From contig CAZWRA010000034.1 in assembly GCA_964635995.1 (NCBI GenBank), forward strand, positions 1-12,472: 12,472 bases of DNA. The letters run 5' to 3'. The DNA comes from JAGQLF01 sp964635995. GTDB lineage: Bacteria > Patescibacteriota > Dojkabacteria > J137. The notes below the pieces were generated by a model. It ran no database searches. It saw only the letters and a program-made list of their open reading frames with translations, and was not told the origin of the DNA. Positions 6,123 to 12,472 of the stretch are shown here, one piece after another. The translations under genes were made by a program, and so were the position numbers. Numbering within the stretch: position 1 is the stretch's first letter; each line of letters starts with the position of its first letter.

Positions 6123-6476
6123 TCTAAAGTAGGTTATGCAGATAATATTGAGAAAGAAACTCTTCAGAATGATTTTTTTCGTAAAGTTCTATATACAGGA
6201 AAAAACTTGCAGCTTGTTGTAATGACATTAAAACCAGGCGAAGAGATTGGAATGGAAATTCACGAGGAGCATGATCAATTTTTTAGAGTAGAAGAAGGAA
6301 AAGCTAAAGTTATTATGAATGGTGAAGAAATAGAATTAAGTGAGGATGAAGTAGCAATTGTACCTGCTGGTGTTCAACATAACGTAATTAATACTGGAGA
6401 TAATCTTCTTAAGCTTTATACTATTTATGCACCTCCAGAACATCCTGATGGAAGAGTTGATAAAACAAAACCTTAA
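6123..6476 (+). CDS. Small cupin-domain protein with a disrupted start
   Basis: The reading SKVGYADNIEKETLQNDFFRKVLYTGKN continues through the cupin core: GEEIGMEIHEEHDQFFRVEEGKAKV (motif 1, with histidines and glutamates as likely metal ligands) and PAGVQHNVINTGDN (motif 2). The C-terminus APPEHPDGRVDKTKP is typical of small single-domain cupins of about 115-120 residues. They form a beta-barrel and the substrate is not predictable. The start is the problem. An in-phase ATG at 6114 is followed two codons later by TGA (6120-6122), and no other standard start precedes the conserved N-terminus. TTG6207 would cut off about 28 conserved residues. Either a sequence error or a real mutation has damaged codon 3, or a nonstandard start is used. 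Confidence 0.75.
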   Translation, partial: SKVGYADNIEKETLQNDFFRKVLYTGKNLQLVVMTLKPGEEIGMEIHEEHDQFFRVEEGKAKVIMNGEEIELSEDEVAIVPAGVQHNVINTGDNLLKLYTIYAPPEHPDGRVDKTKP

Positions 6477-6494
6477 TACTTTTTTTGTGTTTTC

Positions 6495-6523
6495 TTAACG
6501 TGTAGAATAAATCAGAGTATGAT
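6495..6523 (+). promoter_or_regulatory. Candidate promoter placing transcription start at the ATG
   Basis: TTAACG (6495-6500) and TATGAT (6518-6523) are separated by exactly 17 bases. The -10 box ends six bases before ATG6530, so transcription would begin at or next to the start codon and yield a leaderless mRNA. The -35 box is weak. No Shine-Dalgarno lies between them. Confidence 0.45.
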
Positions 6524-6529
6524 AAGAAA

Positions 6530-7066
6530 ATGAAAAAAATATTTTTTGTTCTTCTAGTTTTTACATTTCTATTTGTAAGTCCTATTGCGGCTCAGACTAA
6601 TCCTGAGAGAAAAGAATTGCAAGAGGATCGGCAAGAACTACAACAACAAAGACAAGAAAATATTCAGGAACGTTGTAATATTGCGATAAGCACGATAGAC
6701 AATATCATTTCTAACTACAATTCAAATAAATTAAGATATATAAATCGATACAATATTCTCTTTGCAAGGTTAAATAATCTAATTATTCATCTTGAGGAAA
6801 AAAATATTGAAGTAAATTCATTATCAAATCATGTGGCTGAACTTCAGGAGTTAATTAAAAATTTCAGTAGCTATATGGGTTTAAGTTTCGCAAAGCTTGA
6901 AGAATCTAAGAATTTTATTTGCGGGGAAAGTAATGGACAATACAGAGCGATTATATTAGAAGCTAGAGAATTATTACTATTAGCTAGACAATCAGCTGTA
7001 GAGATAAATCAATATTTGTTATACACAGTAGTTCCTGATCTTAGGGATATTAAAAGTAATCTATGA
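6530..7066 (+). CDS. Secreted coiled-coil protein, function unknown
   Basis: The 178-residue product has a signal peptide (MKKIFFVLLVFTFLFVSPIAAQ, cleavage expected near residue 21) and a strongly charged start rich in Gln, Glu and Arg (about 25-48). Long helices with coiled-coil character follow. Two cysteines, Cys49 (QERCNI) and Cys131 (ICGES), may form a disulfide linking the helical arms. The pattern CN-I...RY-LF-LNNLI-LE...CGES resembles short secreted helical proteins I associate with Candidate Phyla Radiation genomes; none has a known function to my knowledge. The stop overlaps the start of the next gene as ATGA, indicating translational coupling and a joint role at the cell surface. 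Confidence 0.72.
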   Translation: MKKIFFVLLVFTFLFVSPIAAQTNPERKELQEDRQELQQQRQENIQERCNIAISTIDNIISNYNSNKLRYINRYNILFARLNNLIIHLEEKNIEVNSLSNHVAELQELIKNFSSYMGLSFAKLEESKNFICGESNGQYRAIILEARELLLLARQSAVEINQYLLYTVVPDLRDIKSNL

Positions 7067-7335
7067 AAAACAAAATAATACCTTTAATCATTATAATTTT
7101 GCTTGTAATAATAGCTGCAGGTCTTATTTACTTACTATCAAATCAACAAGAGAAGGAAATCATCCAAGAGAATAGTCCAGAGCAAGGTGAAGAAGAAAAA
7201 GAGTATGAAACTCAAATTGCTACAGAAGAGCCTCCTGAAGAAAGTATTGATGAAACAATTTTACAAATAAACGAAATAATTAATGATTTCAATATAAATT
7301 CAGATTTTAATGAATTTGAAGAAGTAGTTCTATAA
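7063..7335 (+). CDS. Single-pass membrane protein with acidic tail, function unknown
   Basis: This 90-residue protein has a hydrophobic segment at about residues 5-25 (IIPLIIIILLVIIAAGLIYLL) after a short positive start. A highly acidic tail rich in Glu and Gln follows, with a final short predicted helix (ETILQINEIINDFN). By the positive-inside rule the tail should face outward. It overlaps the upstream coiled-coil gene by four bases (ATGA), so the two are probably translated together, and the acidic tail might bind the basic/helical secreted partner or cations. The sequence is low in complexity and no family is recognised. Confidence 0.65.
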   Translation: MKNKIIPLIIIILLVIIAAGLIYLLSNQQEKEIIQENSPEQGEEEKEYETQIATEEPPEESIDETILQINEIINDFNINSDFNEFEEVVL

Positions 7336-7348
7336 ATTATAAAAACTT

Positions 7349-8235
7349 ATGAAGCCTAAAAGAATAATTGTAACAGGTGCTAATTCTGGAAAAGGAAAGG
7401 CTACAACTGAGAAACTAGCAGAATTAGGGCATGAGGTTATTATGGCCTGTTATTCATTAGAAAAGGCAGAAGAAGCAAAAAAGATATTCTTTTAAAAATT
7501 CCTAGTGCTAATTTAAAAATCTCTATAGTCAATATTGATGATCCAGTATCCATTATTCACTTTGCTGATAGCATTTATAATGAATTTGATGGGATAGATG
7601 TTCTTGCAAATAATGCAGGAATTTATAGAGAAAAGAGAATATTAAACACCATTGGGATTGATAAAGTATTTATGGTTAATGCAATTGGCCCAGTTATGAT
7701 TTCACTTCTTCTTCTTGAATCTTTAAAGCAGAAAGCTCCTTCTAGAATTGTTAATTTAGGTTCGATTGGTGAAAAATATGGTGTTATTGATTTAGAAAAT
7801 CTAAACAGCGAAAAAATGTATTCAGGTAATATGATTTATAATCAATCAAAAAGAGCTTTAGTAATGCTTTCCTATAAATTATCTGAAGTTTATAAGCCTA
7901 TTAATATATCAGTAAACATTCTTCATCCAGGCACATTAAAGACAGATAGAATTAAAGAGAAGTATAAACCTGGTTTCTGGGAAAAATTTCTAGAACTTTT
8001 AATGATGCCAATAACAAAGAAAACTGATCTAGGTGTGGATACTACGGTTTTACTTGCAACAGCTGGTGATGTTGAGCATGTGACCGGTAGATATTTTAGC
8101 AACATGCATATTAGTGAATCCTCAAACGAATCATATAATAAAGATCTTCAGGAAGCTTTATGGAACTATGTGATCAGAGCAATTGATCAATATCTTCCTG
8201 AGAATATAAAATCACAAGTTTATCCAAAACCTTAG
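7349..8235 (+). pseudogene. Short-chain dehydrogenase/reductase, single frameshift
   Basis: The first frame (7349-7495) gives MKPKRIIVTGANSGKG, the Rossmann TGxxxGxG motif at residues 9-16, and then breaks. The second frame carries LANNAGIY (NNAG motif), NLGSIGE (catalytic serine) and YNQSKRALV (YxxxK catalytic pair), followed by NILHPGTLKT. One missing A in the A6 run at 7477-7482 explains the shift. Restoring it joins KK to DILLKIP and yields a protein of about 295 residues, normal for this family. The motif order and an insert after the serine resemble retinol dehydrogenase/WW-domain oxidoreductase-like SDRs, which reduce or oxidise alcohols and ketones with NAD(P)H. The substrate is unknown. 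The frameshift may be decay or a sequence error. Confidence 0.85.
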
Positions 8236-8242
8236 GTTTTTT
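8226..8242 (+). terminator. Probable intrinsic terminator overlapping the SDR stop
   Basis: AAAACC (8226-8231) pairs with GGTTTT (8235-8240) around a TTA loop and ends in a run of six T. The stop codon of the dehydrogenase lies inside the hairpin. The stem is short, so termination may be modest. Confidence 0.5.
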
Positions 8243-8315
8243 CTAAGTACGTATTGCAATTTTTGTTGAAATGAAATAGATTTGAATTAGGAATATTTTA
8301 TTTAATCTAATTCTT

Positions 8316-9989
8316 ATGAAAAAGAAAACTAAATCCTTTTTTAGTTTATTAATTTCACTTTTCGCTGTTTTTGTAACTTCTTTCATTTTCTCTTCAAATG
8401 CTCAAGCTTTTACAAGTGAGGTAGTTGAAGGTGATTCTGGGTATGTTTTAGAAATCTATTCGGGAGAAGTGGGAGAGGCAGTAAATGCGGTGACAATAGT
8501 TGTAGATGCTACTAATGCCAGATTTACTGATTTAACAGTTCCAAATTATTTAATTGGTCCGATTGGAGCATGTAATCCTGATTCAAATTTCTCAGACAAT
8601 CAGGCTTGCTTCAGTGTAGCTGCAATTAATAATTTCGATGTAAGTATGCTTTTAGCTGAACTTGAATTTGAAATTGTTGACAGTAAAATGCCTGTTGTAT
8701 TTACAAAAAATGCACAAAGTGAATATGCATCGATTGAAAATAGATTTAGTGTAACCGAAGGTGAATTATTAACTTATGACATAAACAATTCTGCTCCTTC
8801 ACTTCCTAATACTGGAGGTGAAGAAACTCCTGATGTATCTTTAAAACTTGGAGCATTAGTTTTAGCTGCTGCATTTGCAATGGTTTTATCTGGTGTAATG
8901 GTTTCAAAGAAAGATAGACTTTCAAAGAAAAATAAACAGATGTCTCTTGGATTAATTGTTGTGTTAATTCTTGTCGTGTTTGGCTTAGGTTATTCAACAT
9001 ATTCAGACCTACAAACTGATCCTTCAGATGTAAGTGTTTCAGATGTAAAACTTCCAAAAGGCTCTGCATGTACTGAAGATAAACAATGTGAAGGAGCAAA
9101 ATGTTCGCCTCAAGGAGTTTGTGGAGGTTTAGGAGCTGTTTGTAATGGAGATACTCAGGAAATTAGAAATCAAAAATGTTATCAATCAAAATGTTCCCCA
9201 AATAATGTTTGTGGAGGAAATGGAGCAGCATGTAGAGTTACTGAAAATGGAGTTGATCCAAATGAAAAATGTTTAAGTGGATTGTGTGAGAATGAACAAT
9301 GTATAGCCAGCTCTACTGTTGATAAAAAAGAGAAAGGAGAAGCGTGTACATTCGATCAAGAGTGTAAAGCTTCAAAATGTTCACCTCAAGGAGTTTGTGG
9401 AGGTTTAGGAGCATTTTGTGATGGAGAAACCCAGGAAATTAGAAATCAAAAATGTTATAAATCAAAATGTTCCCCAGATGGAATTTGTGGTGGAGTTGGA
9501 GCTGCTTGTAGAGCAACTGATAATGGGGTTGAGCCAGCAGACAAATGTTTAAGTAGTGAATGTGTAAGTGAGAAATGTACTTTTGTTCCTTCATGCTCAT
9601 CCGACGGAGATTGTCTAGGAGAGAGATATTGTTCTGAGAATGTTTGTCAATCTAAGAAAGATGATGGATTCCTTTGTGATGCAGATAATGAATGTAAGAG
9701 TGATTCTTGTGTAGAAAATAAATGTGTATCTATAACTGTAGGTGAGCCATTATGTCCAAATATTGATGTAGCTGGTGCTAATGGTCCTGAACCTGATGAA
9801 AAACTTACTTTAGTTGATTTCGCAGCATTTGCGAGAGTATATAATACTCTTTGTTATAATGGAAGTCAGTATAGTAGTTGTGGAAGTGTAGATACAAACA
9901 GTAATAATAGTGTTGATCTACCTGATTTCAGTTACTTCGCAAGACATTACGGAGACGATAAAACTTGTGTAAAATTAGCATCAAACTAG
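8316..9989 (+). CDS. Mosaic surface protein: cohesin-like, LPNTG, Cys-rich repeats, dockerin-like
   Basis: The 557-residue envelope protein has these parts in order: a signal peptide (1 to about 31, ending NAQA); a beta-rich cohesin-like domain (about 34-145, with NAVTIVVDATNARFTDL); the sortase-type motif LPNTG (163-167); a membrane segment (about 178-198) with a positive KKDRLSKKNK loop; and a second membrane segment (about 209-229). After these come two tandem cysteine-rich units (about 249-329 and 341-421, 92-residue period, 12 Cys each), a further Cys-rich stretch to about 470, and a dockerin-like pair of calcium loops (DVAGANGPEPDEKLTLVDF and DTNSNNSVDLPDF). Both the N- and C-terminal parts should face outside. 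Calcium binding and cohesin-dockerin contacts are inferred. It has its own strong terminator, so it is probably monocistronic. Confidence 0.8.
   Translation: MKKKTKSFFSLLISLFAVFVTSFIFSSNAQAFTSEVVEGDSGYVLEIYSGEVGEAVNAVTIVVDATNARFTDLTVPNYLIGPIGACNPDSNFSDNQACFSVAAINNFDVSMLLAELEFEIVDSKMPVVFTKNAQSEYASIENRFSVTEGELLTYDINNSAPSLPNTGGEETPDVSLKLGALVLAAAFAMVLSGVMVSKKDRLSKKNKQMSLGLIVVLILVVFGLGYSTYSDLQTDPSDVSVSDVKLPKGSACTEDKQCEGAKCSPQGVCGGLGAVCNGDTQEIRNQKCYQSKCSPNNVCGGNGAACRVTENGVDPNEKCLSGLCENEQCIASSTVDKKEKGEACTFDQECKASKCSPQGVCGGLGAFCDGETQEIRNQKCYKSKCSPDGICGGVGAACRATDNGVEPADKCLSSECVSEKCTFVPSCSSDGDCLGERYCSENVCQSKKDDGFLCDADNECKSDSCVENKCVSITVGEPLCPNIDVAGANGPEPDEKLTLVDFAAFARVYNTLCYNGSQYSSCGSVDTNSNNSVDLPDFSYFARHYGDDKTCVKLASN
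9060..9578 (+). repeat. Tandem 276-bp internal repeat encoding cysteine-rich units
   Basis: Two in-frame units (9060-9302 and 9336-9578) start 276 bases apart. Stretches such as the KCSPQGVCGGLGA and QEIRNQKCY codons are nearly identical at DNA level. Each unit encodes 12 cysteines, and within a unit the KCSP...CGG.GA.C pattern occurs twice, showing an older inner duplication. Confidence 0.9.
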
Positions 9990-10007
9990 TTTTTTAATTA
10001 ACGATTT

Positions 10008-10040
10008 AAAGGGAGGGGTTAGTCAACTCCTCCTTTTTTT
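10008..10040 (+). terminator. Strong intrinsic terminator
   Basis: AAAGGGAGGGGTT (10008-10020) pairs with AACTCCTCCTTT (10025-10036), giving an extended stem of about 13 pairs with two G-T wobbles and an AGTC loop. Seven T residues end it. It follows the mosaic surface protein by about 20 bases and is the clearest terminator in the window. Confidence 0.92.
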
Positions 10041-10074
10041 GACCAGAATGTTTAAAGCAAGTTAATATTCATTA

Positions 10075-10449
10075 ATGGGAAAACATAAAAATCTTACAGT
10101 AACCTTCATAGAGAAAAGTGATGAAGAAATTCTAAATATTTCATCTAATATTATTCTAGAACTTGAAGATATTTTAAAAAAGAACTATGAGATCGAATAT
10201 AGGACTAATAACATAAACTTTGGAATAAATTTAAATACCAATTATATCTTTATTGATTTAAGTGAATATTTAAATTTAATTGAGCCAATGGTTATAAGTA
10301 ACACAGTAAAAAGATTTATAGAAAATGATAATATAGTAATTAGTTTTAATGTATTAGATCAGACGGATGTTCTTTTTAATTTTGATCAAAATTGCGAAGA
10401 TAAAGAAACATTATCTTGTTTAACAAAGAATAGTATTCAATATGTCTAA
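10075..10449 (+). CDS. Hypothetical protein, cytoplasmic, unknown function
   Basis: I do not recognise this 124-residue protein. It has no signal peptide or membrane segment. It is acidic, rich in Asn and Ile, with alternating beta-like and helical stretches (NLTVTFIEK; ISSNIILELEDILKKNYEIEYR; NYIFIDLSEYLNLI). Two cysteines lie near the end (NCEDKETLSC). Its last eight bases overlap the start of the ABC ATPase gene, so the two are probably one operon and translationally coupled. It may be a small accessory or regulatory partner of the transporter, but only position supports that. The start ATG10075 follows a clear terminator by 34 bases. Confidence 0.6.
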   Translation: MGKHKNLTVTFIEKSDEEILNISSNIILELEDILKKNYEIEYRTNNINFGINLNTNYIFIDLSEYLNLIEPMVISNTVKRFIENDNIVISFNVLDQTDVLFNFDQNCEDKETLSCLTKNSIQYV

Positions 10450-11329
10450 GACTGTTTTAAGTGTTGAAAATTTAACTAAAGAATATTCAGAAGGTAAGGG
10501 AGCTATTGATATCTCTTTTGATATTAAAGAAGGAGAAATTGTTGGATTTGTTGGACCAAATGGTGCTGGAAAATCAACAACAATGGAAATGATCATGGGC
10601 TTAATTAAGTCCCAGAAAGGGGTACGAAGCATTTTTGAGAGAGAAGTACAGAATAGTACTCAAATGAGAGAAGCAATGCGAAAAATCGGTTATCGGCCAG
10701 CTGAGGGAGGGCTCTATGAGAACCTTACACCAAGCCAGACATTTTTTTTTATGCTTCTGAATTATATGGAATGAATCTTTCTGAAAATATTGAACATTAC
10801 TCAGGACTTCTTAAGCTTGATATTAATAAAAAAAAATTAAGAAGTTATCACTAGGAAATAAGAAAAAGGTAGGTATTATTCAATCAATAATTCATAACCC
10901 TAGTCTTTTAATACTTGACGAACCAACTTCAGGATTAGACCCACTAATTCAAAAAGAAATCTTAGAAATTATTAAGAACTTTAGTAGGAATGGAGCTGCA
11001 GTTTTTTGTCATCGCACAATCTTTCTGAAGTCCAGTCAATATGCAGTAGAGTAATAATGATTAAAGATGCACATATTATCTTTGATGGATCTGTAAATGA
11101 AATAATGAAAACATCCAATAAGGAAATTAAAACGATCAATCCTCCAAAAATCATTATAGATAGAATTATTAACGCAATTGGAGCTGAAGCAATCCATGAG
11201 GAAAATGGGGAAGTTACGATCAAAGTCAAAAGATTAGCTTCTGTTTTAAAAATTCTAATGGATTATGAGCATGAAGACTTTTATATAGAGAAGCCAAGCT
11301 TAGAATCTAGATTTATTAATCTTTATTAA
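10442..11329 (+). pseudogene. ABC-2-type transporter ATP-binding protein, three frameshifts
   Basis: Read across frames, this is a complete ABC ATPase of about 295 residues. It has Walker A GPNGAGKST (residues 38-46), the segment GYRPAEGGLYENLTPSQTF, the signature LSLGNKKKVG, Walker B LLILDEPTSGLDP and the switch histidine in SSHNLSEVQ. It would power the permease encoded next. The frame breaks in three homopolymers: T9 at 10742-10750 (one T short or two too many), A9 at 10828-10836 (one A short) and T6 at 11002-11007 (one T short). Every conserved motif survives on either side, so the breaks are recent or artefactual. The stop overlaps the permease start as TAATG. The substrate is not predictable. 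Confidence 0.85.
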
Positions 11330-12134
11330 TGAAATTAACAGACATTTTTCTTTTTGAATTAAAAAGAAATTATAAATTATTCATGTGGTGGATTATTGCT
11401 TGGGCTGGAATGATTTTGTTACTACTTCCTTTTTATGACACTTTTATTAATGGAAGTGGAGATTTTGCTCAATTATTTGAAAATCTACTTGAGGCATTTA
11501 AAGTAGCTTTTTCAATTGATGCAGAATCATTTAGCTCAATTGCAGGTTACATAAATACAGAACTTACTGAAATATTAATTCTTAGTGGAAGTATATTTGG
11601 ACTTTATTTAGGTGTTAGATCAATTGGAAGAGAAATTTCAAATAAATCACTACTCTTTGTAATCTCAAAACCTGTAGAGAGAATCACAGTATATAGTGGA
11701 AAAATTCTAAATATACTTTTTTCACTTTATTATCTAACTTTATTTTATTTGCTGTTACTGCTTTTGGAACTTAGCTTTTTACAGCTTCAGATTCACCAAC
11801 AAAATATCTTTTTATAGCCTTTACAGTAGTATCAATTTATCAAATGCTTTACTACTCAGTAGTAATGATTTTAGGAATTATTTTAGAAGAAGGAACTGCT
11901 TTAGGAGTTGGAATTTCTTTAATAATACTAACTTTTATTTTAAATATTGTTTCAATTCTCTCTGACAAAGCTGAGTTTGTTAAGTATTTTACTCCTTATT
12001 TTTACCTAGATATTTCACCAGCAATAAGAGACGAAGAGATTAATTCAGGTTATCTAATATTAATAATGTTTGTTTCTCTTATTATTATTTTGGCTGGGTC
12101 TAGAATTTTTAAGTCTAAAGATATAGATATCTAA
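11329..12134 (+). pseudogene. ABC-2-type transporter permease, frameshift plus in-frame stop
   Basis: The product is a membrane protein of about 268 residues. It starts LTDIFLFELKRNYKLFMWWIIAW, typical of ABC-2 permeases, and contains the GREISNKSLLFVISKPVERITVYSGK cytoplasmic segment characteristic of the family, with about six membrane segments. One T missing from the T6 run at 11717-11722 shifts the frame; restoring it gives FFTLLSNFILFAVTAFGT. TAG at 11772-11774 then interrupts the same frame, which continues as LFTASDSPTKYLFIAFTVV to the C-terminus. That TAG is either a true nonsense change or a pair of compensating T-run errors. The start overlaps the ATPase stop. The stop overlaps the convergent receiver-domain gene. 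Confidence 0.82.
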
Positions 12135-12472
12135 TGACCATTTTTAATTTCTAATGCTTCTTTAGTCTTTTCTACAATCTCACTTAACGAAGAATCAGAT
12201 TTAACTAGAAAGAAAGTTGGCTCAAAACCTTTTAGTTCTTCGATTAAACTAGGACTTGGACTTAGGTTTGTAAGCATTACAACAGGAATATGATTTAATC
12301 TATCATCTTGTTTTAGCTGACGAATTATAGTTGTGCCTTTAACTTTTGGAAGAACTATATCTAATAAAACAACATCAGGCATATGTTCTATGGCTAATGG
12401 TATAGCTTCATCACCCGAAAACCTAAAATGTACCCCATAAGCTGGACAGAAAAAAGAGGTGTAATTAGATAT
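12131..12472 (-). CDS. Response regulator receiver domain, 5' partial
   Basis: The minus-strand frame is open to the right edge and ends at 12131. Readable segments are YGVHFRFSGDEAIPLAIEHMPDVVLLDIVLPKVKG, with the phosphoacceptor aspartate in LLDIVLP, then VVMLTN with the conserved threonine, and FLVKSD with the conserved lysine. The terminal helix SLSEIVEKTKEALE closes the domain, so the protein ends with the receiver and has no output domain, like single-domain CheY-type regulators. The first strand with its acidic pair lies beyond the window. The methionine at forward 12380-12382 is too far in to be the start. It faces the ABC operon, and the two stop codons overlap. Confidence 0.88.
   Translation of the reverse strand: MSNYTSFFCPAYGVHFRFSGDEAIPLAIEHMPDVVLLDIVLPKVKGTTIIRQLKQDDRLNHIPVVMLTNLSPSPSLIEELKGFEPTFFLVKSDSSLSEIVEKTKEALEIKNGH

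Noticed and set aside
8806..9099. 97-codon minus-strand frame opposite the surface protein
   Set aside because: Low-complexity Leu/Gln/His product that mirrors the coding strand; the plus-strand protein has clear domains.
6114..11330. Alternative genetic code with TGA as glycine
   Set aside because: TGA is absent inside all long intact frames and serves as the stop of the coiled-coil gene at 7064-7066; the TGA in the ABC ATPase region is explained by a homopolymer shift.

Overview
The window is AT-rich bacterial DNA. It has short intergenic gaps, tight same-strand operons and almost no Shine-Dalgarno sequences ahead of starts. UGA is not recoded: the 811-codon copA frame and the other long frames contain none. 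The short secreted coiled-coil protein, the LPNTG/cysteine-rich/dockerin-like surface protein and the general gene style fit a Candidate Phyla Radiation (Patescibacteria) genome. That placement is an inference from gene style, and I cannot name a class with confidence.

Layout. (1) 3-419: the 3' end of a CYTH-domain gene (class IV adenylate cyclase-like), cut by the left edge. (2) 417-545 and 5815-5943: two copies of a 129-bp direct repeat, 122/129 identical. Each begins on the stop codon of the upstream gene and is followed at once by an unrelated hairpin. (3) Between the repeats lies a complete copper-handling cassette in two transcription units. The first is csoR plus a membrane-anchored cupredoxin, closed by a terminator-like palindrome. 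The second is a CopZ-like chaperone, a duplicated DUF305 protein, the copper ATPase CopA and an HMA-UreH/DsbD-like membrane protein. Each unit has the same operator-like palindrome (ACCTA-N5-TAGGT) at its promoter, so CsoR probably represses both and copper relieves it. (4) 6123-8235: a small cupin with a broken start, a secreted coiled-coil protein overlapping a single-pass acidic protein by ATGA, and a short-chain dehydrogenase with one frameshift. (5) 8316-10040: a mosaic envelope protein (signal peptide, cohesin-like domain, LPNTG plus membrane segment, second membrane segment, two 92-residue cysteine-rich repeats, dockerin-like C-terminus) and its intrinsic terminator. (6) 10075-12134: an unrecognised gene overlapping an ABC-2-type transporter pair whose ATPase and permease carry homopolymer frameshifts and one in-frame TAG. 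(7) 12131-12472: the C-terminal part of a response-regulator receiver domain on the minus strand, cut by the right edge and overlapping the permease stop.

Together the copper genes form a self-contained module: CsoR senses Cu(I), the HMA protein and CopA N-terminal domain move it to the pump, CopA exports it, and the cupredoxin, DUF305 and HMA-UreH proteins probably bind or pass it at the outer membrane face. The matching direct repeats make the cassette look like a transferable or excisable unit. The cassette genes are all intact, whereas several genes to the right are broken at A/T runs. That contrast may reflect gene decay, sequencing error or transcriptional slippage, and the sequence alone does not decide between them.
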